NCBI GenBank assembly: GCA_033558025.1 | Contig: JAUCEF010000007.1 | Span: 434,001-498,000 of the forward strand | Direction of reading: 5' to 3' | Source: Phytophthora sp. 'mugwort' | Taxonomy: Eukaryota > Oomycota > Peronosporomycetes > Peronosporales > Peronosporaceae | DNA: 64,000 bases | In this document: piece by piece, positions 11,177-21,339 of the stretch | How the letters are laid out: each line of letters begins with the position of its first letter | Position numbering within the stretch: position 1 is the first letter of the stretch | Program-made: the position numbers and the translations under genes | Notes under the pieces: generated by a model | Told to the model about the DNA's origin: nothing | Database searches by the model: none | What the model saw: only the letters and a program-made list of their open reading frames with translations

Positions 11177-12780
11177 TTATCGTATAATCGCTCGCAGATC
11201 CTCAATCTCTTTAAGTAAATACTGAATCATCTTCATATTGTTAGCGGCTATACGACTATAATAAACGCTCAACTGTTGTTTAGCGGGCTCAAGCGATGAA
11301 TCTTCTCCTTCCTCAATATCATCTTTATAGAAAACGGATACCAAATCAGTCAGATGAGCCGAAAAAGATCTTGGACGACGAGACCTACCTCTTGGCCTGG
11401 ACGAGTCGTACAAGCATACGTGAACGCTATCATAGCGTCTTTTGATACGATGAAGAGGTGCAATCTGAATATTCTTTTTTAGGCGTCTGTCTGAAGTCAT
11501 CGCCATTGCAGTGCAAGCAATATACCCTCCAAAGACTGCCCGCCACGCTATAGCTAATAGGACCCAGTGCACTCTCCGTCGCTCCACTGTCCGCCCGCAG
11601 TCTATAGACCGTACTGCCACCCATTCCAAAACTGACAGAGACTGTACCAGGGACGTTTAGCGGCGTTGAAGGCGTTATGGTTCCAATGCCGAGTCTGCCT
11701 CCGGTCGTCAAAACCATTTGAGTTGTATTTGAAGTACCGAACCGGAGGTCATTAGCGGCGATATTACCAATCAAGGGGGCGTTCGTTGAAGTCCCCAAGC
11801 TACCATTATGGACCTCTATTTGAAATTCAACTGGAGTTATGTTTGATCCGACGAATCGACACATCCTGGTGCAGGAGCCATTAAGGTAATCAAATCCGCT
11901 GCCTTTGATGGATAGATATTCAGTGGATGGAGTAGTATTTATACCAAGATCAGTCAGTGGTCCTACTATGGTAATACAATGTTGATTGCTGTACGATAAA
12001 AACCCATTAATGAATCCACTCGCAGTGACTCGCCGGAGACGCTTAGAGAAGTCAGTGAACCAACGCTGGTTATATTAGGCTGAGCGGCAGTCTGAAGAGT
12101 ACCTGTAAACGATGGAGCAGATATCGTACCAATATTTGAAATATTGCGACTTGATAATATCACTGTCGTTGAACCGATTTCAAGCGATCCGAAGTTGCCA
12201 ATTGTGCCAGAAGTCTTCGTAGTACCATTGATGGTAGAAGCTGAGAACGAATTAACACCTGAGAAGTCTTTCGCTGAATTGAGAACCATCGCTTTAGAAC
12301 CAGTAGCACCGCCCTCTTTTTTGTTATGCCGAGGTAGTACGTCTGATTAAATGTGGTGTAAGCCGATACGCCATCCCAGAACATCAACGATGGTATCCGT
12401 AAGCCTGTTCCAGCTGTAGCCAGCGTCAGCGATGAGAAAGTACCCACGGACGTAATTGATGGCTGAGTTGCTGTTTGATGCTCCTGTTAATGTTGGTAGC
12501 AGTGAGCGAGCTGATAGTAGCAATAGCGCCTGAACTGTCACGTACCAATGCTTTTTCATTGGCGGTTGTACCTGGCGTGATGCTCATTACGTGATCAGGA
12601 GTAGATGACAAGCTGGAGCCACTCACAGTTAGACTGGTACAACATAGTGCCCCAATGCCACCAACATCTTTGTTTGTACCCGGTACAAGCCTACACCTTG
12701 TGTAGCTGTTCCAGGAGTAATACCGGTAATGTACGTTAGTCGGTAATCATTCTTGCGAATGTATAAAGTCTGCGCATATT
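11177..12780 (-). pseudogene. fibre-like protein with C-terminal S74 intramolecular chaperone (broken)
   Basis: Read 12,780 to 11,177 on the minus strand, the frames give a long beta-repeat stalk. It is rich in Thr, Ser, Gly and Asn, with repeated words such as LTSLSVSG, SFTGTLQTAAQP, SSLTATN and SGTIGNFGSL. A beta domain follows (NIAANDLRFGTSN, GGRLGIGTITPSTPLNV). The C-terminus has the hallmark SDRRLKKNI motif of peptidase S74 (endosialidase-type chaperone) domains and ends in a helical tail of about 45 residues. S74 domains trimerise fibres and then cleave themselves off; this is family knowledge. At least four frameshifts are needed to join the pieces. It is the only long Polinton gene on this strand in the left half. 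Confidence 0.8.
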
Positions 12781-12783
12781 CAT

Positions 12784-13735
12784 ATGTTAGATAACCAATG
12801 GCGTCTAGCGACAGATAGAATTCAGGATTGTAGATCGGTGATAAGAATTTTGGCTGAGGATACGAAAAACAAGAACTCGTTTGTTTTATCTCAATCTATA
12901 CAGATCCAGCGATTAAAAGACGCGACCATAAGCGCTATTCCCCCCCCCTTCGTTGCCGAAAAGTTCAAGTCTGCCGGTATGGCCGATATTCCTGCACTGA
13001 GCATTAAAAGGCTATTTAGAATGGTTGTTCTTGGGCCCTCATTCAGTGGAAAGAACAACATCTGCCTTTTCATTCTCAAGCATTCACCTAATGTGTTTCC
13101 GCATCTCACTATTATTGTCCATAATCCATATCAAGAAACTGTATGAGTACCTCCGCGAGAAGCTTGAAAATTTCATTACTTTTGCTGACCCAGATACACT
13201 CCCGAAAGTTGATCAAGTACGTCATACAGCCATGAGCTCTAACAAACCTGAGCTTGCTATCATAGGCGACCACAGCAACGACAAGCTACTCCAGAAGAAT
13301 ATATTTTCCCATTATTATATTCGCGGACTCATTTCAAGTTATCAACTATATTCCTAAGCCACAGCTACTTTGCAACCGATAAGATGATCGCTTAAACTCC
13401 GAGGGTGTGTAGCAATCCTAAAGGCTAATTCAAAGCAAGATTTGCAGATGGTTGATAACATTTGCCCTTTTCTGTATGTTGCCTTATTGTAATAATAGAC
13501 GATTGAGCGATCATCTACACCCTTGATATAAAAAATAAATTTAAAATATCAATGGTGTAGATGATCGCTCAATCGTCTATTAAAAATATCAAGGGTGTAG
13601 ATGATGATCGCTCAATCGTCTGTTATTACAATAAGGCAGCATACAGAAAAGGGCAAATGTTGTTCATCGACTCTATAGAAGGACAGATCAGGAACAATTT
13701 CGATCAGCCGATCGTTACTGATCACTAATTCCAAT
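12784..13735 (+). pseudogene. Polinton packaging ATPase (A32/FtsK-HerA type), broken
   Basis: The frame 12,784-13,146 carries a degenerate Walker A, VVLGPSFSGKNNICLFILK, about 80 residues in. YEYLREKLENFITFADPD and a Walker-B-like region (ELAIIGDHSNDKLLQKN) follow in the next frames to 13,345. Then come SHSYFATDKMI and AILKANSKQDLQM to 13,450. An inverted repeat (13,458-13,660) interrupts the gene, and a tail reading FIDSIEGQIRNNFDQPIV resumes to about 13,710. The family pumps DNA into capsids. The GPSGSGKT to GPSFSGKN change in Walker A would itself be damaging. Confidence 0.8.
13458..13660. repeat. imperfect inverted repeat, about 72-bp arms, with an extra internal copy
   Basis: The left arm (13,458-13,529) and the reverse complement of the right arm (13,586-13,660) match from acatttgcccttttctgtat through ttattgtaata to acccttgatat, with a few changes and a 3-bp insertion. 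A third copy of the inner part (gtgtagatgatcgctcaatcg) lies between them at about 13,545-13,582. The fold would be a long hairpin inside the packaging ATPase gene. It may be a small foldback element or a local inverted duplication. Confidence 0.85.
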
Positions 13736-13819
13736 TTATCAATTCGGAATATGCCTACCATCATATACGAAAAAAGTATGAATGGCTAGCTTTTTAAAAA
13801 TTGATTCAACTAATCTTTA

Positions 13820-14600
13820 GCTGATGGATACAATTCGTCGTGGAAATATCAGTTTCCTGGATCCGCAGCTGATTTTCGTGATGTTCTTTGCGCCGTACAA
13901 TCGACAACGATGTATAACAGTGAGTATAACATCGATGCTATACAATTCCAAAACACAGGCCTGAAACTTGAAATACCAACGGTTGCTACTACCTCTATCA
14001 TTAGTTTAAATCTCGCTGATGGTATTACTATGACGAACTTAATCGTACCATACAAACCGCATTGGTCAATGCTGGAGCATATTTGATTGATGGATCTGAA
14101 TAACGTATTTTATATCAAAATTAGTGAGAATAGGGTATATTATGCGTGTCAGGTCGATTTCTCCCCGACTCCTTCAAGTCTTCCAGCTGGCTACACGAGA
14201 CCTGGTACTGGTCTACATTTAGCTGGTGGCTCTGGATTGGCTACTACTACTCGCGTTTATCATCGATAATGTCGATATTGAGAGAGTAGTCGGTCTGACT
14301 GTAGGTACATATCCTGCTGCCTCAGCGATAGTAGTTGGGCGCCCAACTGTCAAATATCATTCCACAATTACATCCTACAAGCTCATGCATAGTTCGTTGC
14401 GGTTTAATCAGAAACGAGTACGTTGCATCTGGTGATATTGTCGGCGCATTTGATAGAGGTGATGCTCAAATCGGTCAAAGCCGTCTCAGTATGCCTGGAT
14501 GTATTGTCACAATGGGCCTCGCTCTACAATTACAATCTCTATTTACAACCAGAATGATAAGAAGGTAATCTTTCGTGATACTTCTGTTTCGATCATGCTC
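13820..14600 (+). pseudogene. Polinton structural-type protein of unknown identity (broken)
   Basis: Plus-strand frames give coherent beta-rich protein: SSWKYQFPGSAADFRDVL, MYNSEYNIDAIQFQNTGLKL, ITMTNLIVPYKPHW, VFYIKISENRVYYACQVDF and then SLPAGYT. The sequence continues past 14,430 with DIVGAFDRGDAQIG. At least three frameshifts occur. A SLPAGYT-type motif and strand-rich sequence are common in virion surface proteins of phages and large DNA viruses. I do not assign a family. It lies between the ATPase and the minor-capsid-like gene. Confidence 0.45.
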
Positions 14601-14642
14601 TTGCTGAGATTAATAGGATGGTCTCTGCACATCTTTTTATCG

Positions 14643-15377
14643 TTATAATCTAAATGAACCTGCAACCATAGGTTTCGAGCCCCAGTTTTTCATAGACCGT
14701 AGTCTAGCCATATGATCTCGGGATCCCTTCACAAATATCTTTTTCTTGACGATACCGACACCACAGCGACGACGGACTTCACTACGAAGAGATCTAATTA
14801 AATCTCCCTGTTCAGGCTTCGTAGTCTTGGTAAGGAGAAACTTCTCTCCAGCACCGACTACAAGCGAGAGCGCATTTGGCTCCTCTCTTAACACCAGACA
14901 TGGTCAGACGTCCTCCAAGATCATTAGTATCACTGTCGCTGTCATAAATTCCGATACCCGTCATAGATCGGATAGCAGCTCTGGCTGGGCTGGCTGCGGT
15001 TGATTGACCAGCATACGTTGCAAGTGCGGGGACAGCTACATGAGCAACTCGAGACAAAATGCCCGAGTCCTTTGCAAATTTGAAAGCAGATTTGATACTT
15101 CCCCATTTTTTTCCCCAGATACTCGCTCCATGTATACCTCCACCTTGCATGTGCTTGAATGGATAGCCAATCTCCTTTTTTCTGTAATGGTTAGCTAACC
15201 GAGTTCCTTTACCAGACTTACGAGCTCGAAGAGCTTTAGCATATGATTCAGGATGAAGATTGAGCGTACCACCAGCACCATTTAACTCACCTTACTCAAT
15301 GATAGAGTACCTGTCTTGAATGCTCTCTTGACCTTTGTCTCTGTGATAGACGCTGAAAGTGCTAACTCTTTGAACAT
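14643..15377 (-). pseudogene. minor-capsid or scaffold-like Polinton protein (broken)
   Basis: From ATG 15,377 the minus strand reads MFKELALSASITETKVKRAF, then after shifts GGTLNLHPESYAKALRARKS, a basic GKGTRLANHYRKKE stretch and MQGGGIHGASIWGKKWGSIK. An Ala/Val-rich amphipathic helix follows (SRVAHVAVPALATYAG), then AIRSMTGIGIYDSDSDTNDL. The gene ends near 14,650. A small basic protein with a Gly-rich turn and an amphipathic helix next to the protease and capsid genes resembles minor capsid or cleavable core proteins of related viruses. That comparison is inference. Confidence 0.5.
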
Positions 15378-15459
15378 CTTGTTATATTGTTTGTATAAGA
15401 AAAAACTGATTTTATTTAAAGAACAGTTAAGTTTAAGTCCTTAAATCTATCTAGTAGAT

Positions 15460-15798
15460 TCATCTTAATCTTTTGCCGACAGTACAACCAGAGCATAGAC
15501 CATATTCAACAATAGTCCCCGTATGTACCTCGGTATTGTTTAGGATTGTATTTTCCAAGCCCATACTTGGTAGGACCCGACTCACCATACTATCAAAGTA
15601 TTCACCGTTGGAGACACAGGTCCAGTGTCCTACATCACGGTTAGGAGGTCTTAATAAAACCAGATAGGTAACTTTCTTTGGGATTGGTTTCGTTATTTCG
15701 TTGATTCATATATGTTATCCAGATGTACTCCTATTCGATTTGCAAGCTCAATCAGATCTTGATCACTCGTAATTTCCTCAAAAGTATATAGAAACCAT
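15460..15798 (-). pseudogene. Polinton maturation protease (adenain/Ulp1-like cysteine protease), frameshifted
   Basis: The minus strand from ATG 15,798 gives SDQDLIELANRIGVHLDNIY and, after a frameshift near 15,690, KVTYLVLLRPPNRDVGHW. This is followed by TCVSNGEYFDSM. The GHWT His region and the following FDS Asp are the catalytic His-Asp pair pattern of adenovirus-type proteases. The expected C-terminal Cys box is not clearly recognisable, although Cys-rich GLCSGCTVG is present before the stop at 15,460-15,462. The gene is divergent from the capsid gene with only 12 bp between start codons. In Polintons this enzyme is thought to process virion proteins. Confidence 0.6.
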
Positions 15799-15810
15799 AT
15801 AGATTCAACA

Positions 15811-17527
15811 ATGAGTAAAACTCAACTATCCGATCAGTATTATACCATATTTCGCTCCATAGCGACCCGGAGATCAAAGTAGCTTCCGGCAAACGTGTAC
15901 CGTTTGTGATCGACCTTAGTCAGAGATCGTACCAGAATGGTGTTATAACTATTGATGCTACAGCCCAGCTAAATGGGAGTGAAGGATTTGCTTGCCTTCC
16001 CTATGCATACTTCATGCTTTCTTACAAGGTCTCAATGAAGAATGGTGCTACTGCCCAGACTGCTGCTGCCAATCTTTTCTGCACTACGCTCAGGTGTGGT
16101 TACTGGAATGTCATCGATAGCATGTCGCTTGAACTTAATGGCAAGACCGTTGTTAGTATCTTGGACTACAAGCTATTTCGGAACAACAATCGCGCTCAGA
16201 CTAGCTACAGTCCTCAGTACGTTGAGAAGTATGGGGCGGAGTCTTTCATTTATCCGTGCTGCTCAGTCTGTTTTGTATAGTTCTGCTACAAGCTCGACAA
16301 CGGGAGATGGTTATACTAATACTACTGCGTTCTCATCTTCATTTGCTACAACGAGTCCATCTGGTGGTGCATCTGTCATTAACGACGGTATTGTAAGACG
16401 TCGCTTGTCGAATCCGCCTAACGCTGGCTCTGATTTTTCCGCTTCGTTGCCTTCGCTTGGCGGAGCTGCAGCTTCTACCACAATATCAAACCAATTGGCG
16501 CATGATGCTTTTGTAGCTGGTGCTGCTACTGTTAACGCCACCATGGGAACGCGGAACTACATGCTAAAGATTTAGCTAACAGACCTCCACCCCATCTTTA
16601 AGGAACTCGACCCCATAGCCAATCCACAAATCCGTCTCCGCTTCCGAGTCAATCAGGGTACTTCTACTATTGCTGTCGATGCTTCGAAGAGTATCTCGCT
16701 GACTAACACTACTCTTGCCTCTGGTAATACTTGCCCAATAATGATTTCTGCTTTTTCTACCATTTATCCCATGGCTGGAGTCCTTGCTGCTTCTGCCGGT
16801 TTCAGTGTTGCTTGGGGTGCTATTATCAATGCCTTTGAACCTACTATTAATGGCACTTGCATGCCTTTCGCCACTTCTCGTCTATACGTTCCGTTTGTGC
16901 ATCTTGAGAATCCTCAGCTATAATCTCAAAGCCAGTTAAGAAGATTCGATTTAACAATTGTTATGTACAGTTATTCATCAGCGTGTTGGTATTGGTAAGC
17001 AGTCAGCTCAAGTAAATGCGCATTCGATCTACAACTATCAGCTTCTATCAAGAACGCCAAGTATGTCATTCTAATGCCTTTTGCTGAACAAACTGGTACT
17101 TTTGCCACTGCTTCTGTTCAAGAGTGCCAGAGTCCTTTCGATAGTGCCCCATGAACCCTATACCCAGGCTATAGTATCCGAAACTTTAACGTTTGTATCG
17201 GTTCCCAGCATACATTTGATATCAGTCACGATTACGATTTCCATGAAGTTGCTAAGATTTCTTCGATCAATGGTGATCTCACGCCTGAGCTGGTAAACGG
17301 ATTAGTCGACTATCCGACGTGGTCTCTATCGAACAGCGTGCTCATTACTGACGCTCGTCTAAACCGAGCGTGATGTACCCCAAGCGATTCAAATTCAGGG
17401 TGTAAATGCAGGTGGCCAGAGTACCAACATGATTGTATTGGTTGTAAGCGAACAAGAACTATCGTTCGATTGACTAACCGGGGATATTTTGGAATACCCA
17501 ACCGCAAAAGTTTTCGTTGGTGTTTAA
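15811..17527 (+). pseudogene. Polinton double-jelly-roll major capsid protein (broken)
   Basis: From ATG 15,811 the plus strand gives an N-terminal region, then VIDLSQRSYQNGVITIDAT. An alternating strand pattern follows: FMLSYKVSMKNG, NVIDSMSLELNGKTVV and YKLFRNNNRAQTSY. After shifts near 16,255 and 16,575 come LHPIFKELDPIANPQIRLRF and RLYVPFVHLENPQL. The second barrel is read to 17,527 with AKYVILMPFAEQTG, QHTFDISHDYDFHEVAKISS and QIQGVNAGGQSTNMIVLVVS. Total length of about 570 residues and the strand-rich plan fit Polinton capsid proteins. At least five frame changes or stops occur. Confidence 0.8.
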
Positions 17528-17667
17528 TCGAGAGGAAAAAACATACGATGAGCTTATTGGTGATCAGCCAACCTAAAAATACCTTATTTTCTTCGTTTAA
17601 TTCTTCTAAGGCTTAGAGCATTTATCAATCGAATTGACTCTATCGAAGCCAATCAATATAATTGGGG

Positions 17668-17892
17668 TCAATTACGGCTGATCTGCTTAAGAGACTTACT
17701 TCGATATCTCCCCCACGTCATCAAATATGAACTATCATCGATGATAAATTTGAAGTGTAGGAATATTTTAATATCCTCTCCAATATTTAGACTGGGTTGA
17801 TGGAATACCCATCGACAATAACCAGGATCAGAAGAATATCCTTTCTCGATCGGCTTGTTCTTGTATTTACCAAATGTTAATTCGTTCGACAT
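17668..17892 (-). CDS. small ExoX-C-like GKYK protein of the Polinton
   Basis: The minus-strand frame from ATG 17,892 (74 residues) has LTFGKYKNKPIEKGYSSDPG followed by YCRWVFHQP, and a second degenerate copy YLMTWGRYRSKSLKQI. The FGKYK-x-K-x(5-8)-DPGYCRW pattern matches the small C-terminal module found in ExoX-like exonucleases and in many nucleocytoplasmic-virus and Polinton proteins. It is intact at this length. It may be a fragment of a longer gene starting downstream of the capsid gene. Its function is unknown. Confidence 0.5.
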   Translation of the reverse strand: MSNELTFGKYKNKPIEKGYSSDPGYCRWVFHQPSLNIGEDIKIFLHFKFIIDDSSYLMTWGRYRSKSLKQISRN

Positions 17893-17949
17893 GTTTTCGG
17901 TTGGATGCTATATACAAGCTCCCTAAACTCTTTTGAGATACTTTTAATT

Positions 17950-18250
17950 AATTCAATCGATCGCGGAGACTTAACCTTGACTCGATATAGATGAGCTGTA
18001 GCTTATGCGACAACGTGTAACGCATTAAGACTATCCTCGTGTTCTTACCCTATCGAATCGCTGTGTCGTCGAAAACACCAGCTGGATAGTAGAAATGTTT
18101 AGAAACGGTTGAAACGTTTATACCTACTCTCGATACAGAATTACGGTAAGAATTATCTAAAATTAAAAAACGTACACGTAGTGTTCTAGCATTTATTACT
18201 GACACAGCCGGCTTCAAAGTCCGGTGATTGAACCATGTGAGCTCGAGCAT
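17950..18250 (-). pseudogene. last recognisable Polinton-side ORF remnant
   Basis: A 66-codon frame from 18,250 begins MLELTWFNHRTLKPAVSV. Adjacent frames give LMRYTLSHKLQLIYIES and LRDRLN on the way to the GKYK protein. The pieces look like one decayed gene on the minus strand. No family is recognised. Confidence 0.3.
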
Positions 18251-18571
18251 TTGAACATTTAAAATAATTTAAGGCACACCAAAAGCAGGATACTCATTAA
18301 AACAAGAAAGTTGTATTCCGGCTTACCGAGGTATGGCGGACGATTGGCTCGACGCCAGTAAGCCCGTCGAACCAGGCCCGCACATCAAACAGGGTAATAC
18401 TTTACTTTTGTAGAGCCTTGACACGTTTTCGACGCGCAACCTTCAAGCGCGTGACTGTCCTTGTACTTGGAAGCAGCTCAGCAATATCGTCGTCATCCAC
18501 TGGGAGAAATTAGGATAGCCGGAAATAGTGCTCGACCATTCGACACGTGAAGCCTCATCGTGCATCCTGCT
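18251..18571 (-). other. short fragment of unknown coding sequence flanking the MULE
   Basis: On the minus strand about 18,404-18,502 reads VDDDDIAELLPSTRTVTRLK followed by a basic tail and a stop. This looks like the C-terminal end of a protein, possibly a transposase. The upstream part is cut by the MULE insertion at 18,572. I find no convincing continuation after 21,178. Confidence 0.3.
18564..18571. repeat. left target-site duplication of the MULE (8 bp, atcctgct)
   Basis: The bases atcctgct lie directly outside the left terminal inverted repeat and are repeated exactly at 21,171-21,178 outside the right one. Length of 8-9 bp is usual for Mutator-like elements. Confidence 0.85.
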
Positions 18572-18648
18572 GGGGTTATTCCCGGAACCAGTACCGATTT
18601 GCCACTATCGTCTCGAGCAGTACCTGTTCCAAAACCAGAACCAACACA
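18572..18648 (+). repeat. left terminal inverted repeat of the MULE
   Basis: It matches the reverse complement of 21,092-21,170 from ggggttattcccggaaccag through gtaccgatttgccactatcg to ccaacaca. The differences are a small indel around gtctcgagcag versus gtctaggaagcag and one base change in the aaaac-agaac stretch. Confidence 0.92.
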
Positions 18649-18784
18649 CGGCCACGGACAGTGATCTTATGAACAGCCGCCGGCTGAACGTGGGGGGGCC
18701 AACACGGCACATTTCTTTGAACCAACTTCACACTTAAACAGAACAACTAACGCACAAGAACCTACAACTTTCCCGCAGCCGAGA

Positions 18785-21034
18785 ATGTCTTCCTCATCTC
18801 GCACGCTCGTGGACCTGCTTGGAGAGTACGGAACGTCCGAGATGACGATCGGCTTGTCATTTAGGTCTGGCAAAAGGGCGACACAATTTTTGCAGGATTA
18901 CACGTACAATGCAAACACTCATTGTGTTGTCAGCAGCAGCAGTGCCAAAATGCAAAAATACAGATGCGATGACCAAAGCTGCCCGTGGGAGGTTCGTGTT
19001 ACTGAGAAGAAATGCGCTACGATTCTAAGTGCTACTGGGTTTCGTCGATTAATTTAATAACAAGCACAGTGACTTCTGCACGTCGATTACTAGGCCCACG
19101 AAACGTCAACTCCAGTCCAATTGTACACTCGAGCTGCTGTATTGGGAGACAGCAAGCTTAAGCCCAAGGCAATGGTGGCCATGCTTCAGACTAGAGATGC
19201 AATCAATCTACAATGCAGCAGGTCAATGCTGTATCGAGTGAAGGACGATATATTGCAGTCTGAAGATGGAGATTGGGAACATTCTTTTCGACGGCTACCT
19301 TTCATGCTTGCAGATCTTCGTGACTCAAATCCTGGCACTTCTGTTTCCTTAGAGGTAGATCAACACGGACGTTTTCTGCGTGGTTTCGTGGCCATTGGAG
19401 CCAATGTTGTGTCCCAGTCGGCTTTGTTACGTATGCTGGATTCCGACGGTGCACATTCGAAGCACTCAAAATATAACGGCGTTGTACTGTCACGTCTTGG
19501 ACGGGATGGAAATAACCACAACCTGACTTTGGCTACGGCGTTGGTGAACGTCGAAAATGAGGCCAACATCTTGTGGGTTTTGAAGCATTGCAGTGGAGAC
19601 GGGATTGTGCAGTATTTTGCGATAGAGGCAAGATAATAGGAGCAACGGAGCAATTGTACCAAACAACTGAAATCGTGTGCACCTACGATACTGTACAGTA
19701 CACATTATCTGCAACATGAAGAACAAATTCAAGTTTAGTGGCCAAGCGTTTGAAAATTCCGTTTGGTCAGTTCACGGTGCCGTCAGCCCTACCGAATATA
19801 CCATGGCTCTGCGGAATATGGCGCGAGATTACGGTGATGGTGTCGTGGATTAACTAAAGGAAATCGGACCCATACTTTGGACTATTCACGCGAATATGAC
19901 CATGTACGTTGCCGTGGTCGACGACAATGAGGTTGAAACTTGTGAAAGCATGGGGTTTGCAGAACCTGCATTCAGCGGGGAAGGTAGTTCAATGGTTGAG
20001 CTAACGGAGGCTGCTGGCATACGTGGTCATGATGTCGTATGTGTCAGCTGCAGTGCATCTGCTGAGGATTCCGGGAGTGAAGACTATCCAAAAGATTAAG
20101 AGACGGACGATCAAGATAAATTATCGGAAGGAGAATGCGAATATACCCACCCGACAGTAGGAAAACCGTTACCAATGTTTAAGTGGCGGACTTCTGATTG
20201 CGTGGAAACTGACAACAACGCCATGCTCGAGAACGACGTCCAAAAGTGCATTGTACAGATTGGCTGTGAAAGAAATGATGAAGCTCAACGATCGTCGATT
20301 GACAATTTCGAGATGGCAAAACGACGGCAGAGTTCTTACGCCATATGCAAAGGGTAAATGGACAGACGAGAAGGACCGCGTTGGTGAGTATATAGTTGTG
20401 AGATCAAGCGAGTCTGTATCGTACGTATTTCATCCAGGGGCTGCAACGAGAAGTCGAGAAGTGCATGTGAACACTCCTTTCCTGCACCTGCGCGACTTAT
20501 GATCAGATTAGGATGCCGTGCCGACGCATATTCGCTGCTTTGCGTGACCGAGGTCAGCAGACAAACGCGCTACGTGCTTTTCATCCAGCTTACTTGTCAC
20601 CACATACGCTGCCACCTTTAACGATAGGAGTATTGCATTTTCTGTTCTCGACGCTCGCCCTGATACCAAAGCTTTTAAACCGTCTCCATACTGAAAAATC
20701 AGCCGGACGCCGAATTACCCGACGTTTTCCAAGTGCTGGAGAGACAAGAAGCAAGTCAATGTACGTATGCAAGACATGCCGGAAAAGCGGGCATAACAGA
20801 CGAACGTGCCGAAGGCATGCTAACGAATCTGACGAGGTGAACTCCAAACTGGTTCCTTCTATCTTCGAGCTTCCAAGAAGAAACGACAGTACCACCAGTT
20901 CGATTGTCAACGAACCGACCGTGTTTGAAGACGAACGAAACGTGGGAGCTGCAAATCCGGTAGGGTTGGAGACCCAACATGACGACACCACGGAACTACA
21001 GAAACAAACAAATCGCATGTCTCTCAGTTTCTGA
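18785..21034 (+). pseudogene. MULE transposase and CCHC zinc knuckle (broken)
   Basis: From ATG 18,785 there is an N-terminal DNA-binding region with YRCDDQSCPWEVRVTEKK. After stops around 19,060, the frame 19,121-19,636 gives the DDE core part SLEVDQHGRFLRGF, followed by SDGAHSKHSKYNGVVLSRLG, RDGNNHNLTLATALVNVENE and WVLKHCS. This is the order seen in MULE transposases. A SWIM-like C-terminal piece is at about 20,390-20,500. A single CCHC knuckle, CKTCRKSGHNRRTC, is at about 20,768-20,810 in the last frame, which ends at 21,034. Several stops and frame changes show it is inactive. Confidence 0.85.
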
Positions 21035-21091
21035 ATCGACAACTAGAATATATTTCACTAAAGTACTTTTAGTCACATTCGAGGAGTGTCA

Positions 21092-21170
21092 TGTGTTGGT
21101 TCTTGTTTTGGAACAGGTACTGCTTCCTAGACGATAGTGGCAAATCGGTACTGGTTCCGGGAATAACCCC
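21092..21170 (-). repeat. right terminal inverted repeat of the MULE
   Basis: It is the inverted partner of 18,572-18,648. It ends in ggaataacccc at 21,170, immediately followed by the second copy of the 8-bp target duplication at 21,171-21,178. Confidence 0.92.
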
Positions 21171-21339
21171 ATCCTGCTGAATGCTCGGTCCCAACGACGT
21201 TTAAATACTAAAGTTCAGTACATTAAAAGGCAACATAACTAGTTTGAGTCAAATCCGACTAAGCAAGACAACACCATATCGGCGTGCAACAGCGTAGTCC
21301 GGCACCTCCACTGATCCCTGGATCTGAGCCAAATCTACT

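Larger units (their letters stand above)
3380..18250. mobile_element. degraded Polinton/Maverick self-synthesising DNA transposon
   Basis: Within about 15 kb I find remnants of the Polinton gene set: protein-primed DNA polymerase B, retroviral-type integrase with chromodomain, packaging ATPase, cysteine protease, minor-capsid-like protein and double-jelly-roll major capsid protein. There is also a fibre-like protein with an S74 chaperone and an ExoX-C-like small protein. The region is more AT-rich than the flanking host genes. Nearly every gene carries frameshifts or stops, so this is a dead copy. No terminal inverted repeats were found. The left end is cut or hidden by the gypsy LTR ending at 3375, and the right end lies somewhere before the MULE at 18,572. 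Both boundaries are approximate. Confidence 0.85.
18572..21170 (+). mobile_element. Mutator-like element (MULE) with terminal inverted repeats, dead transposase
   Basis: The element is about 2.6 kb. Both ends begin ggggttattcccggaaccag reading inward, the terminal inverted repeats are about 77-79 bp and nearly identical, and an 8-bp duplication flanks the ends. Inside are remnants of a MULE transposase and a zinc knuckle protein or domain. Well-preserved ends with a broken transposase suggest it moved relatively recently using enzyme from elsewhere, or decayed soon after insertion. Confidence 0.9.

Noticed and set aside
20590..21042. 150-codon minus-strand frame at the end of the MULE
   Set aside because: The plus strand here carries the CCHC zinc knuckle of the MULE protein, so the minus frame is its shadow.
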